This document shows positions 34,264 to 43,280 of a stretch of DNA of 64,000 bases, piece by piece; within the stretch, counting starts at the first letter, position 1, and each line of letters starts with the position of its first letter. Made by a program: the position numbers and the translations under genes. Source of the DNA: Lachnospiraceae bacterium (GTDB lineage Bacteria > Bacillota > Clostridia > Lachnospirales > Lachnospiraceae); assembly GCA_022792335.1 (NCBI GenBank), contig JAAWAV010000026.1, forward strand, positions 1 to 64,000. Direction: 5' to 3'. The notes under the pieces were generated by a model. That model did no database searches. It was given only the letters and a program-made list of their open reading frames with translations, and was not told where the DNA came from.

Positions 34264-34770
34264 ATGATGGATCACATAGACAGACAGATTGTCAGTATTC
34301 TGCAGAAGAATGCCAGAACGCCTTTGAAGGTTATTGCAGAAAAGGCGTTTCTTTCTTCTCCGGCAGTGTCGGCGCGAATAGAACGGCTGGAGAAAGCGGG
34401 GATCATTACCGGATATTGTGCGCGGGTAAATGTGGAGCAGTTAGGATATCACATTATGGCGTTCATCAATCTGGAGGTGCAGCCAAAGCAGAAGAATCAG
34501 TTTTATCCCTTTATTGAAGCCTGTCCCAATGTACTGGAGTGTAACTGTGTCACAGGCCAGTTTTCGATGTTGATCAAAGTTGCTTTTAAAAGTACGATGG
34601 AGTTGGATCAGTTTATCGGACGGCTTCAGGACTATGGGAGAACCAGCACACAGATTGTCTTTTCCACCCCGGTAGGGCCGAGGGGGATACGGCTCTTGGG
34701 TGAAGAGGAAGAAGAGGTCCATGGCGGAAAGGATGGGGGAAAAGAGCTTCATGGAGGAAGAGAAGAATGA
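34264..34770 (+). CDS. Lrp/AsnC-family transcription regulator
   Basis: 168 residues. The N-terminal winged HTH (IDRQIVSILQKNARTPLKVIAEKAFLSSPAVSARIERLEKAGII, about 5-48) and the C-terminal RAM ligand domain (about 65-145) are typical of Lrp/AsnC proteins, which bind amino acids. The final 20 residues are a charged tail (EEEEEVHGGKDGGKELHGG). Its stop overlaps the DUF5662 start by four bases, so the two are one operon. Ligand unknown. Confidence 0.9.
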   Translation: MMDHIDRQIVSILQKNARTPLKVIAEKAFLSSPAVSARIERLEKAGIITGYCARVNVEQLGYHIMAFINLEVQPKQKNQFYPFIEACPNVLECNCVTGQFSMLIKVAFKSTMELDQFIGRLQDYGRTSTQIVFSTPVGPRGIRLLGEEEEEVHGGKDGGKELHGGREE

Positions 34771-35303
34771 AAGCTTGGGGACATTTAAAGACTATCAATC
34801 ATCACAAAAGTGAAGTGATGAAAAATTGTTTTAAGGTAGGCATGTATAAGCAGGGACTTTTACATGATCTGTCCAAATATAATCCGAAAGAATTTCTGGT
34901 GGGTTGTAAATATTATCAGGGAAACAGAAGCCCCAATGCAGCAGAGCGGGAGGAGAGGGGATATTCCTCTGCCTGGCTTCATCATAAGGGGCGCAATAAG
35001 CATCATTTTGAATATTGGATTGATGTGGATATGGACAAGAATTTCGAGGTGGCCGGAATGCGGATGCCGGTGAAATATGTTCTGGAAATGTTTATGGATC
35101 GGATTGCCGCCTCCAAAACATACCAGAAAGATAACTATACGGATCAGAGTCCGCTAAACTATTACAATCGAAGAAAAGACGTCATGGTTATCCATCCAAA
35201 GACCAGGCGCCAGTTGGAGTTTCTGCTTTGTATGCTGGCGAGAGACGGTGAGGAAGCGACCTTTCGGTTTATCAGGGAGCATGTCATTAGAAAGAGGCAG
35301 TGA
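34767..35303 (+). CDS. DUF5662-family protein
   Basis: 178 residues. It starts MKAWGHLKTINHHKSEVMKN and contains GLLHDLSKYNPKEF, WLHHKGRNKHHFEYW and MPVKYVLEMFMDRIAASKTY. The HD/HH clusters suggest a metal-dependent hydrolase-like helical fold; the family (DUF5662) has no proven activity. It overlaps the Lrp gene in an ATGA junction, suggesting shared regulation. Confidence 0.8.
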   Translation: MKAWGHLKTINHHKSEVMKNCFKVGMYKQGLLHDLSKYNPKEFLVGCKYYQGNRSPNAAEREERGYSSAWLHHKGRNKHHFEYWIDVDMDKNFEVAGMRMPVKYVLEMFMDRIAASKTYQKDNYTDQSPLNYYNRRKDVMVIHPKTRRQLEFLLCMLARDGEEATFRFIREHVIRKRQ

Positions 35304-35329
35304 GACGGCATCGTCACGTCGGATCAGTA

Positions 35330-35366
35330 TTTTACAGCAATTTCCTGGCCTTTTACACCAATTTCC
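35330..35366 (+). promoter_or_regulatory. LytTR-type operator: two direct repeats 21 bases apart
   Basis: TTTTACAGCAATTTCC (35330-35345) and TTTTACACCAATTTCC (35351-35366) differ by one base and start exactly 21 bases (two helical turns) apart, one base upstream of the -35 box. This is the known geometry for LytTR-domain response regulators, one of which is encoded next; autoregulation is inferred. Confidence 0.75.
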
Positions 35367-35367
35367 C

Positions 35368-35395
35368 TTGAAAAGAGACTGGTTTTTTGTAAACT
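35368..35395 (+). promoter_or_regulatory. promoter of the AgrA/AgrC-like operon
   Basis: TTGAAA (35368-35373), 16-base spacer, TAAACT (35390-35395), directly downstream of the LytTR direct repeats. Confidence 0.6.
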
Positions 35396-35417
35396 AAAGG
35401 GTATGGGGGATTGTGTC

Positions 35418-36122
35418 ATGATTAGAATTGCAATTTGCGATGATGAGGCGGTCATGTGTGAGAAATTAAACAGGACCGTCTCTTCTATATTGGAAAGCTG
35501 GAAGGAAAAATACAGCGTGGTATGCCATACAGGAGCTGTCGGACTTCTGTACGGCCCCATGGATTATGATTTGCTGTTCCTGGATATCCGAATGCCGGGG
35601 CCGGATGGGATGAGAACGGCTGAACGTCTCAGGGAGCGGGGATTTAAGGGAGAGTTTATCTTTGTAACGGCTTTTTCAGAATATATGTCGGAGGCCTTTG
35701 AGGTGGAGGCGGCCGACTATCTTTGCAAACCGGTTGACAAAGAACGGCTGGAACGGGCGTTGAGACGAGTTTTGAAGCGGCTTCGGGCTTCCAGAGAAGA
35801 AAGCTTTTGTATCCGGACAGCCAACTGGTATCGAATGATTCCTTTTGGAGAGATCTATTACTGTGAAGTCATCAATAGGAAAGTTTTTGTACATACAAAA
35901 AGCGGTGTGATCGATTATTATGGAAAGCTAAGAGAAGCGGAACAACAGGCATTTCCCCACCTGCTCCGATGCCATAGGAGTTATCTGGTGAATCCTGCCT
36001 GTCTGCGGGAATATAATGGCGGAGAGCTTCTTCTGGAAAATGGAGAGCAGATTCCCGTATCAAAGAATTGTCGCCAGGCGTTTATGGAGCAGATGCTTCT
36101 TTATATGGACAGGGAGGGATAA
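35418..36122 (+). CDS. LytTR-family response regulator (AgrA/VirR-like)
   Basis: 234 residues from ATG 35418 (MIRIAICDDEAVMCEKL), with GGGGG about 10 bases upstream. A receiver domain (1-120) carries the acidic pair DD and phospho-acceptor Asp in LLFLDIRMPGPDG, Lys in CKPVDKERL. The C-terminal LytTR DNA-binding domain (about 135-230) has YYCEVINRKVFVHTKSG and LLRCHRSYLVNP. It should bind the direct repeats upstream. It is followed three bases later by its kinase. Confidence 0.93.
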   Translation: MIRIAICDDEAVMCEKLNRTVSSILESWKEKYSVVCHTGAVGLLYGPMDYDLLFLDIRMPGPDGMRTAERLRERGFKGEFIFVTAFSEYMSEAFEVEAADYLCKPVDKERLERALRRVLKRLRASREESFCIRTANWYRMIPFGEIYYCEVINRKVFVHTKSGVIDYYGKLREAEQQAFPHLLRCHRSYLVNPACLREYNGGELLLENGEQIPVSKNCRQAFMEQMLLYMDREG

Positions 36123-36125
36123 AAC

Positions 36126-37550
36126 GTGAACGGGATAAAGTTTGATATGTTTGCTCCGGCTTTTCATTTCCAATGGAACACCCTGCTGCCGATGGCTTTT
36201 CCTTTACTCGTCGTTCCACTTCTGCTATACTATTTTTTCTGTTGTTTTAGCGGAAAATCTTTTCAGTGGCGATATGGAGCAGGCTATGTCTGTTTGTCAG
36301 CGTGTTTGTCGATACTGGAGGTTGGAATGCAGCTTCCGGGAAGCCTCAGTCTCTTTCTGGAGCTTGCGATGCTCACGCTTTTAGGAGCTGTTTTTACCAA
36401 AAAACCCTGGAGGGAAACTTGGATGACAGCGCTTTTGTTACGGTCTGTACTGGGGATTCTGGACAGCATCCTCCGGTGGATAGATTACCGGATTCTGTTT
36501 CCTCTTGTTCTGAAACAGGAGGTTTTTCTGATGTCATTAGACACAGTACGGGGGATCGTCAGAGCCTTGCTTCTCGCTTTGTTTTTTGTACTGCTCTTAC
36601 GACATTTTTACCGGAGCGGGGCCAGGCTTTTGCGGGAACAGATTCTGCTTTTAACGGTGCCTCTTTTTTTTATTGCGCTGGTGGAGCAGATTTTGCAGGA
36701 TTCTTTCTATGGAGATACGATGGTGGTGGATACGGCCATGGGGAGTGTTTTGCCCGCCCTGGAGGTAAGCCATGGGGAAAATCTGTTTTTGCAGCTTGTA
36801 GCAGGCGGCTGTCTGATCGCAGTTTTATTTCTTTATCAGAGGTTTATTCATGTGCAGCTTACGGAAAAAAAGCTTTTTTGCCTGGAGCAGCAGGCGGCGG
36901 AACAGAAGCGATATATGGAGGAGGCGACTTTGCGGGAAAAACAGGCCCGTGCCTTTCGCCATGATTTGAAAAATCACTTGATGGTATTAAAAGAACTTTT
37001 GCGGACGGGACAGACGGAATATGCGTATACGTATTTAAGCCAGCTTTCCGGCGTAGCGGACGGATTTTCCTGTACTGTACGGACAGGAAATCCAGCGGTG
37101 GACGTATTGCTTGGAAGCAAATTTGCGGCCGCAAAACAGAGGGAAATTGCAGTACAGTGTGAACTTTCGATTCCGAAAGAGAGCGGCGTCCGAGATATTG
37201 ACTGGTGTATCCTTCTCTCCAACGCCCTGGACAATGCGATGAATGCCTGCGAGGCAGTCTTGCCGCAGAAACGGTATATCAGGATTTCCGGAAAGAAAAA
37301 AGGGAATTTTTATCTGCTCTTACTGGAAAACAGTTGCGGGGCGGAACTTCGGACGCCTCCCCCGGAGGGAATTGGCCTCTCCAATATCCGGGCTGTGCTG
37401 GAACCTATGGAAGGGACAGTGAAAAAGACCGTTTCCAACGGAGTTTACCAACTGAAGTTGTTCTTTGTCTTTCCGCAACGGAAAAACGTTCCCTTACATC
37501 AATTGGCTCATTTGGAGGATATCTCAGTCGATAATCCTGAATATCTGTGA
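36126..37550 (+). CDS. GHKL sensor histidine kinase (AgrC-like)
   Basis: 474 residues from GTG 36126 after GGGAGG. About six membrane spans fill residues 20-240, followed by a coiled coil, phospho-accepting histidine in FRHDLKNHLMVLKELL, and a GHKL ATPase with NALDNAMNAC and GIGLSNIRAVLEPM. It partners with the LytTR regulator. No agrB/agrD-type peptide genes are visible, so the signal is unknown. Its end overlaps the upstream frame of the coiled-coil gene. Confidence 0.9.
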   Translation: MNGIKFDMFAPAFHFQWNTLLPMAFPLLVVPLLLYYFFCCFSGKSFQWRYGAGYVCLSACLSILEVGMQLPGSLSLFLELAMLTLLGAVFTKKPWRETWMTALLLRSVLGILDSILRWIDYRILFPLVLKQEVFLMSLDTVRGIVRALLLALFFVLLLRHFYRSGARLLREQILLLTVPLFFIALVEQILQDSFYGDTMVVDTAMGSVLPALEVSHGENLFLQLVAGGCLIAVLFLYQRFIHVQLTEKKLFCLEQQAAEQKRYMEEATLREKQARAFRHDLKNHLMVLKELLRTGQTEYAYTYLSQLSGVADGFSCTVRTGNPAVDVLLGSKFAAAKQREIAVQCELSIPKESGVRDIDWCILLSNALDNAMNACEAVLPQKRYIRISGKKKGNFYLLLLENSCGAELRTPPPEGIGLSNIRAVLEPMEGTVKKTVSNGVYQLKLFFVFPQRKNVPLHQLAHLEDISVDNPEYL

Positions 37551-37567
37551 AAAAAGGAGGTATTAAT

Positions 37568-37912
37568 ATGAGTATTCATTCAATTGGAGGCTTTGGAGCA
37601 GGACCTTATGCAGCAGGCGCCTTGACGCCGGGGGCAGGTCCTTCGACAGGAAGCCAAAATGAGGCGAAGATCAAAGAACTGGAAAAGAAATTGGAACATC
37701 TTACAGAAGAGAAAAAAAGGGCAGAGGAAAATCATGAGGCCGAGAAAGCACAAAAACTGGCCCAGGAAATCCAGAAAGTAAAACAGCAAATTGAACAGTT
37801 AAAACAAAAGGAGAAAAAGGAAGAAGAAAAAGAAAGGGAAAAGGGCCAAAACGGCCAGGACAGCCAGCTTCCTCCGGATGGAACTGGACAATATGTAAAT
37901 ACCTGGGCATAA
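37568..37912 (+). CDS. small coiled-coil protein, FlxA-like, unknown function
   Basis: 114 residues from ATG 37568 (MSIHSIGGFGAGPYAAG), nine bases after AAAGGAGG. A Gly/Pro/Ala-rich N-terminus (1-35) precedes a long charged coiled coil (about 38-97, IKELEKKLEHLTEEKKRAEENHE and on) and a polar tail ending QYVNTWA. It resembles FlxA-like proteins by composition. It starts 18 bases after the kinase and is probably in the same operon. No signal peptide or membrane span is visible. Confidence 0.8.
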   Translation: MSIHSIGGFGAGPYAAGALTPGAGPSTGSQNEAKIKELEKKLEHLTEEKKRAEENHEAEKAQKLAQEIQKVKQQIEQLKQKEKKEEEKEREKGQNGQDSQLPPDGTGQYVNTWA

Positions 37913-37933
37913 GGCGCGAAAGGACTGCTTGTT

Positions 37934-37987
37934 CCATCGGCTGACAGGGGGGATATGGTCAGGGCGTGTGTCCTTGTCAACCGATGG
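37934..37987 (+). other. long hairpin after the AgrCA-like operon
   Basis: CCATCGGCTGACAGG (37934 on) pairs with CCTTGTCAACCGATGG (37972-37987) with one C-A mismatch and one bulged A. No T-run follows, so it may be a non-canonical terminator or a structured RNA; the loop is about 22 bases. Confidence 0.5.
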
Positions 37988-38117
37988 TATCCTTTGGAAA
38001 AGAACTTTCATTCCATCCGGGAAAAACAGAAAATCGAAGCTCTCTTTTTCGGGCAGAGATTGAGAGGAAAAAAACAGAATCTTAATATATACTAAAAACT
38101 GTCAGGAGGATGTTGTG

Positions 38118-38990
38118 ATGGAATGGATGGAGCGGCTAAATGCTGCAATCAGCGATATTGAAGAACATTTGACAGAGGAAATTGATTATGAACGACTGGG
38201 GCGAATTGCCTGTTGCTCTTCCTATCATTTCCAGAGAATGTTCACCTATATGGCGGGGATTCCGTTATCTGAATATATCCGCAGGAGAAAAATGTCCCTT
38301 GCCGCCGTAGATTTACAGAGCACAAACATGAAAATCATTGATGTGGCAGGAAAATACGGATATCATTCCCCTACCGCATTTAACAGGGCGTTTCAGTCCG
38401 TCCACGGAATCGCTCCATCTGCTGTAAAAAACGAGGGCGTATCCGTAAAATCCTTCCCTCCTATTTTATTTAAAATCACAGTCAAAGGAGTGGAAGAAAT
38501 GAACTACAGAATTGAAACCAAAGACGCTTTCCGCGTTGTGGGGGTATCTGTATCCCTGGATAAAGATATTGAAAAAAATTTTACGGTCATACCTTCCAAA
38601 TGGCAGGAAATATCCATGAACGGAACCTTGCAGCGATTGATTCGCATGATGGATACGCAGCCTACGGGGGTACTTGGCGTCAGCACTTGTAATGATACGG
38701 AACCATGGAGATATTACATTGCGGTAGCTACTTCACAGGAAAAGGATGACCTTGAAGAATATACGGTACCGGCGGCCACCTGGGCAATTTTTTCTGGAAA
38801 AGGTACAAACCAGTCTATCCAGGAACTGGAACGACGCATCGTAACGGAATGGCTGCCAACTTCGGGATACGAGTATGGCAATGCTCCGGATGTCGAGGTT
38901 TACTTAAATCCGGACCCGCAAAATGCACAATATGAAGTCTGGATACCTGTAATAAAAAAAATAAGTATGGACAGGAAAACAGAAATCTAA
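38118..38990 (+). CDS. AraC-family regulator with GyrI-like effector-binding domain
   Basis: 290 residues from ATG 38118, eight bases after AGGAGG (a GTG directly before it is also possible). Two helix-turn-helix motifs lie in residues 1-105 (YERLGRIACCSSYHFQRMFTYMAGIPLSEYIRRRKMSLA and IIDVAGKYGYHSPTAFNRAFQSVHGIAPS). From about 130 a GyrI-like/effector-binding domain begins MNYRIETKDAFRVVGVSVSLDKD. Such proteins (Rob, BmrR-type ligand pocket) sense hydrophobic drugs and switch on efflux or stress genes. No target gene is adjacent. A terminator follows at 39028. Confidence 0.88.
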   Translation: MEWMERLNAAISDIEEHLTEEIDYERLGRIACCSSYHFQRMFTYMAGIPLSEYIRRRKMSLAAVDLQSTNMKIIDVAGKYGYHSPTAFNRAFQSVHGIAPSAVKNEGVSVKSFPPILFKITVKGVEEMNYRIETKDAFRVVGVSVSLDKDIEKNFTVIPSKWQEISMNGTLQRLIRMMDTQPTGVLGVSTCNDTEPWRYYIAVATSQEKDDLEEYTVPAATWAIFSGKGTNQSIQELERRIVTEWLPTSGYEYGNAPDVEVYLNPDPQNAQYEVWIPVIKKISMDRKTEI

Positions 38991-39027
38991 TATCCTATCA
39001 TGAAAATTAAAAATTTTTACGCCCTTA

Positions 39028-39062
39028 TGCCCGACCGGACTTATGTTCTGTCGGGCGTTTTT
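39028..39062 (+). terminator. intrinsic terminator after the AraC-type gene
   Basis: GCCCGAC (39029-39035) pairs with GTCGGGC (39050-39056) around a 14-base loop and is followed by GTTTTT. Confidence 0.8.
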
Positions 39063-39252
39063 GCGCTGTTTCGATATCATTTGGCGTCTTTCCAATCCGG
39101 ATTTTAGCATTTTTTTCAATTTAGGCTGGAGGAAATTTTATACCCTGTGAAACTTGCGTGAATTTTTTCGGGAAACTATGGAAAGATAAGCCTGTGTCTG
39201 CTAAAATGGCAATCAGAAAGCTGTGAAATCTGTAACAAAAGGCAGAGGCAGA

Positions 39253-39945
39253 ATGGAGACGGGGCAAATGGAAAAACTGAAAATTCTCGTGGTAGATGAT
39301 GAGAGCAGGATGCGAAAGCTGGTGAGGGACTTTCTGGTGAAGAAAGAGTTTGCCGTTCTGGAGGCTGGAGACGGAGAAGAGGCGGTCGACCTTTTTTTTG
39401 CAGATAAGACGATCAGCCTGATTATTATGGATGTGATGATGCCAAAAATGGACGGATATGAGGCCGTGCGGACTATTCGTCAGTATTCCCAGGTGCCTAT
39501 TATCATGCTGACGGCCAAAGGGGAGGAGCGGGACGAGCTTCTGGGCTTTGAGCTGGGAGTTGACGAATATATTTCCAAGCCATTCAGTCCGAAGATCCTG
39601 GTGGCCAGGGTGACAGCTATCTTAAGGCGGAGTATGGCGGTCAAGACGGACCGCGTGGAAATCGGCGGAATTGTTCTTGATAAGGCGGCTCATCAGGTTC
39701 GCGTAGACGGGCAGCAGATAGAGTTAAGCTTCAAAGAATTTGAACTTCTGACTTATTTTGTGGAAAATCAGGGGTTGGCCCTGTCCCGGGAAAATATTCT
39801 GAATCATGTATGGAATTACGACTATTTCGGGGATGCGAGGACCATTGACACCCATGTGAAGAAGCTTCGAAGTAAACTTGGGAAACAGGGAGAATATATC
39901 AAGACAATCTGGGGGATGGGCTATAAATTTGAGGTGGATAAATAG
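39253..39945 (+). CDS. OmpR/PhoB-family response regulator
   Basis: 230 residues from ATG 39253 (METGQMEKLKILVVDDESRM); other in-frame ATGs at 39223 and 39268 are possible. Receiver with DDE, phospho-acceptor Asp in LIIMDVMMPKMDG and ISKPFSP; C-terminal winged helix (about 135-228) with SFKEFELLTYFVENQG and RTIDTHVKKLRSKLG. The partner kinase starts one base after its stop codon. Target genes are unknown. Confidence 0.93.
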   Translation: METGQMEKLKILVVDDESRMRKLVRDFLVKKEFAVLEAGDGEEAVDLFFADKTISLIIMDVMMPKMDGYEAVRTIRQYSQVPIIMLTAKGEERDELLGFELGVDEYISKPFSPKILVARVTAILRRSMAVKTDRVEIGGIVLDKAAHQVRVDGQQIELSFKEFELLTYFVENQGLALSRENILNHVWNYDYFGDARTIDTHVKKLRSKLGKQGEYIKTIWGMGYKFEVDK

Positions 39946-41415
39946 ATGAAACATACGATCCGCTTTAAATATACGATGATTTTGGCAGGTGTGGTAGCCC
40001 TTGTTATCGGAGCAAGTTGGATTGCCATCAATCTGTGCCTGGAGCCTTATTATATGCAGAGAAAGCAGAGGACTCTGATCCAGGCCAATGACGAACTGGA
40101 ACAACGGCTCTTGCGGGACGGAGCCGTGACTGGCGAGACGAAGCTTTATTTGCGGAGAATCAAAGAGAATTATAACATCGAGATTTTCCTCTGGGATTCG
40201 TCGCGGAGCGTGATCTATTCCTCTACGGAGGGGGACGTCTTAAATAGCAGAGGAAAGGATCTGCTGGACTATATTGTTGGAGAGCATGAGTCGCTGGAGC
40301 TCATCGCCGAAACAGAGAATTATGAGATCAACAAGATCTATGACAAGGCTTCAGGCGCTGATTATATGGAACTGTTTTCTTCTTTTGTCGGAGGGCGCTT
40401 TTCTATCATGCGGGTTCCGCTGCAGAGTATTCAGGAAACGGTGCGTATGGTGAACCAGTTTCATCTTTATGTGGCCTTTGCAGTGGCGGGAGTCGGAATT
40501 TTGGCCGTCTGGTTTTTGACAAAGAATATGACGGATCCCATTCTCCATCTGTCCTCTCTGGCGGGGCGGATGGCGAATCTGGATTTTACGGCCAGGTATG
40601 AGGGAAATGACAATCGGGAAATTGAGATGCTGGGACAGAGTATGAATTACATGTCAGCCCAGCTGGAGCAGACTATTCTGGAGCTTAAGACAGCCAATCT
40701 GGAACTTAAGCGGGATATTGAACAGAAAACAAAGATTGATGAAATGAGAAGAGAGTTCCTCTCCAATATTTCCCACGAGTTAAAAACTCCCATTGCTCTG
40801 GTACAGGGATATGCAGAAGGATTAAAAGAAGGAGTGAGTGAAGATCCGGAAACCATGGAATGGTACTGTGATGTGATCATCGATGAAGCTTCCAAAATGA
40901 ATCTGATGGTAAAGAAACTCCTAACGCTCAATCAGATTGAAGCAGGCCGGGAACCGCTTTCCATGGAGCACTTCGACTTGCTACCGGTAATTCAGGGGGT
41001 TTTAAATTCCTATCGGCTGCTGCTTGAACAAAAAGAAGCAAAACTGGTTTTAAAGAGCCCGGAAAGCCTTTATATTTGGGCGGATGAATATATGGTGGAA
41101 GAAGTGATCCGCAATTATATGGGAAATGCTTTGAATCACCTGGAAGGAGAGAAAAAAGTTTCTCTTTTTGTGGAGAAACGGGAGGAGAAAGCATATATTC
41201 AGGTGAGGAATACAGGCATGCCCATTCCGGAAGCAGATCTGGAGCGGATCTGGGATAAATTTTATAAAGTGGATAAGGCCAGGACCAGGGAATATGGGGG
41301 CAGCGGGATCGGCCTGTCGATCGTAAAGGCAGTTATGGAATTGCATAACTGTGCTTACGGTGTGAAAAATGAGGAAGATGGGGTCAGTTTTTTCTGCGAG
41401 TTTGACTGTAACTGA
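39946..41415 (+). CDS. HAMP-HisKA sensor histidine kinase
   Basis: 489 residues. Two membrane spans (about 8-28 and 165-185) bracket an extracellular sensor domain. A HAMP linker (about 188-240) precedes the phospho-accepting histidine in FLSNISHELKTPIALVQGYAEGL and the HATPase with NYMGNALNHL and GSGIGLSIVKAVMELH. It phosphorylates the OmpR-type regulator encoded directly upstream. The signal cannot be read from sequence. Confidence 0.93.
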   Translation: MKHTIRFKYTMILAGVVALVIGASWIAINLCLEPYYMQRKQRTLIQANDELEQRLLRDGAVTGETKLYLRRIKENYNIEIFLWDSSRSVIYSSTEGDVLNSRGKDLLDYIVGEHESLELIAETENYEINKIYDKASGADYMELFSSFVGGRFSIMRVPLQSIQETVRMVNQFHLYVAFAVAGVGILAVWFLTKNMTDPILHLSSLAGRMANLDFTARYEGNDNREIEMLGQSMNYMSAQLEQTILELKTANLELKRDIEQKTKIDEMRREFLSNISHELKTPIALVQGYAEGLKEGVSEDPETMEWYCDVIIDEASKMNLMVKKLLTLNQIEAGREPLSMEHFDLLPVIQGVLNSYRLLLEQKEAKLVLKSPESLYIWADEYMVEEVIRNYMGNALNHLEGEKKVSLFVEKREEKAYIQVRNTGMPIPEADLERIWDKFYKVDKARTREYGGSGIGLSIVKAVMELHNCAYGVKNEEDGVSFFCEFDCN

Positions 41416-41488
41416 AAGGCATGCTATACTAGTTAATAACGTCTCTCTGCATTTCAAAAAGAGCGGAGGGGATCATGGAGAAAGCGAT

Positions 41489-42367
41489 ATGGGGTTTTGG
41501 ATTGCGGGAGTTATTCTGACGGTTTTGGTTCTGATAGTGCTGCTTATTTCCTGGTACGAGAGAAACCATGTGGCCATAAAAGAATATGAAGTGGAATCTG
41601 AAGCAGTCGGAGAAGCGTTTGACGGTTATACGATGGTGGTAATGGCCGACCTTCACGACAATGGCGCCGGAAAACGGAATAATCAGATGATGGCTTCCAT
41701 CCGCCGAATCCATCCGGACGCCATTATGATAGCAGGAGATATGGTGATGGCGAAAGGCGGTGTCTGCCGGTATGGCGAGTGCGTCCGTCTGTTAAAACGC
41801 CTGGCCTTTCGCTACCCAGTGTATTATGGAATCGGAAATCACGAGGACAGGATGGGACGGGAGAAAGAACGATATGCTTCTGCTTATCGGGAGTGGTACA
41901 CAGAGATGATGCGGGCAGGGGTCACAGTCCTTGACAATCTGTCTTTGACTATCCGGGAAGGAAAAGACGCTCTGACTATCACCGGACTCAATCTGGATAG
42001 CACCTACTATCAGAAACGAAAAAAGCTGCCCATAGCGCCTGGATATCTGGAACAGATTTTGGGGATGGCCAGACGGGATGAATATCATATTCTCCTGGCT
42101 CATTCTCCTTCTTTCTTTAAAGAATATGCGGCCTGGGGAGCTGATCTGACCTTAAGCGGTCATTATCATGGAGGAACGATCCGTCTGCCTGTTCTAGGCG
42201 GAGTCGTTGGCCCTGACTATGGCCTGTTCCCCAGGTGGAGCCGGGGCAAGTATGAGGAATCGGGAAAGACGATGATTGTCAGCGGTGGTCTTGGAACCCA
42301 TTCCGTCAATTTCCGCTTGGGAAATATGTCGGAACTTTTGGTGGTGAGACTGAAACGAATCTCTTAG
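41489..42367 (+). CDS. membrane-anchored metallophosphoesterase (YkuE/YaeI-like)
   Basis: 292 residues from ATG 41489 (MGFWIAGVILTVLVLIVLL), eight bases after GGAG; the longer upstream frame overlaps the kinase and lacks similarity. One N-terminal span (about 4-22) is followed by a calcineurin-like domain: MADLHDNG, AGDMVMAKGG, IGNHEDR, and GHYHGG. The first motif reads DLHDN rather than the common D-x-H. Members act on UDP-sugar or lipid A-type substrates or are uncharacterised; substrate unknown. Confidence 0.87.
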   Translation: MGFWIAGVILTVLVLIVLLISWYERNHVAIKEYEVESEAVGEAFDGYTMVVMADLHDNGAGKRNNQMMASIRRIHPDAIMIAGDMVMAKGGVCRYGECVRLLKRLAFRYPVYYGIGNHEDRMGREKERYASAYREWYTEMMRAGVTVLDNLSLTIREGKDALTITGLNLDSTYYQKRKKLPIAPGYLEQILGMARRDEYHILLAHSPSFFKEYAAWGADLTLSGHYHGGTIRLPVLGGVVGPDYGLFPRWSRGKYEESGKTMIVSGGLGTHSVNFRLGNMSELLVVRLKRIS

Positions 42368-42412
42368 AGGGGAGCCTAGGGTGAGAAAAAGAACAGGAAA
42401 CGAGGAGGTAGG

Positions 42413-43213
42413 ATGCAGTCGGTACTGTCTGTAAAACTGCAGGTGTTTGAAGGTCCGCTGGATCTGCTTCTCCACCTGATTGATAAAAATAAAGTAAATA
42501 TCTATGATATTCCCATTGCGGAGATTGCGAATCAGTATATGGAATACGTGCAGGCCATGGACAAGGAGGACCTGGAGGTAGTCAGCGATTTTTTGGTTAT
42601 GGCGGCCACACTTCTGGATATCAAATCCCGGATGCTTCTTCCAGCAGAGAAGGGAGAGGACGGCGAAGAGGAGGACCCCAGGCTGGAACTGGTAGAGCGG
42701 CTGCTGGAATACAAAATGTATAAATACATGGCGGGGGAGCTTAAGGATCGTCAGGTAGATGCGCAGAAGTCTTTTTTCAAGCCGGAGACCATACCGGAGG
42801 AGGTGGCGAAATATCGTCCGCCGGTGGATTTAAATGAGCTTCTCTCCGGACTGAGTCTTGTAAAATTAAACGATATTTTCCAGGCAGTGTTAAAGCGTCA
42901 GGAGGATAAAATCGATCCGGTCCGTTCCAAGTTCGGGCGTATTGAGCGGGAGCCCTTTCGGGTGTCAGATAAGATTATGCAGATTGTCTATATGGCGGCC
43001 CAAAAAGGCCGTATGAGTTTTCGCGGACTTCTGAAAGACCAGACGGGGCGGGTAGAACTGGTGGTTACGTTTTTGGCTGTTTTGGAACTTATGAAAATGG
43101 GAAGTGTGACTCTGACAGACGCGGGGGAAGATCTGGTTCTGGAGGCATCGGAAGAACTTTTGACTCATACAGAAGAGATGGCAAAAGAGATTGCCGCCAG
43201 TATCGACGCATAA
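42413..43213 (+). CDS. scpA: segregation and condensation protein ScpA
   Basis: 266 residues. Kleisin N-terminus VKLQVFEGPLDLLLHLIDKNKVNIYDIPIAEIANQY and DFLVMAATLLDIKSRMLLP; C-terminal winged helix (about 185-260). ScpA bridges the SMC heads and with ScpB forms the chromosome condensation complex. GAGGAGG precedes ATG. It is followed by scpB after 67 bases. Confidence 0.95.
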   Translation: MQSVLSVKLQVFEGPLDLLLHLIDKNKVNIYDIPIAEIANQYMEYVQAMDKEDLEVVSDFLVMAATLLDIKSRMLLPAEKGEDGEEEDPRLELVERLLEYKMYKYMAGELKDRQVDAQKSFFKPETIPEEVAKYRPPVDLNELLSGLSLVKLNDIFQAVLKRQEDKIDPVRSKFGRIEREPFRVSDKIMQIVYMAAQKGRMSFRGLLKDQTGRVELVVTFLAVLELMKMGSVTLTDAGEDLVLEASEELLTHTEEMAKEIAASIDA

Positions 43214-43280
43214 CAACTGCTTCCGTGTGATGGGGATAGACTTTGGAAGAGGGCGGGAGTTAGGCAGAAAGCAGGAGCAT

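Noticed and set aside
35418-37912. A complete Agr quorum-sensing system
   Set aside because: No AgrB-type membrane protease or short AgrD-type peptide gene is visible on either side.
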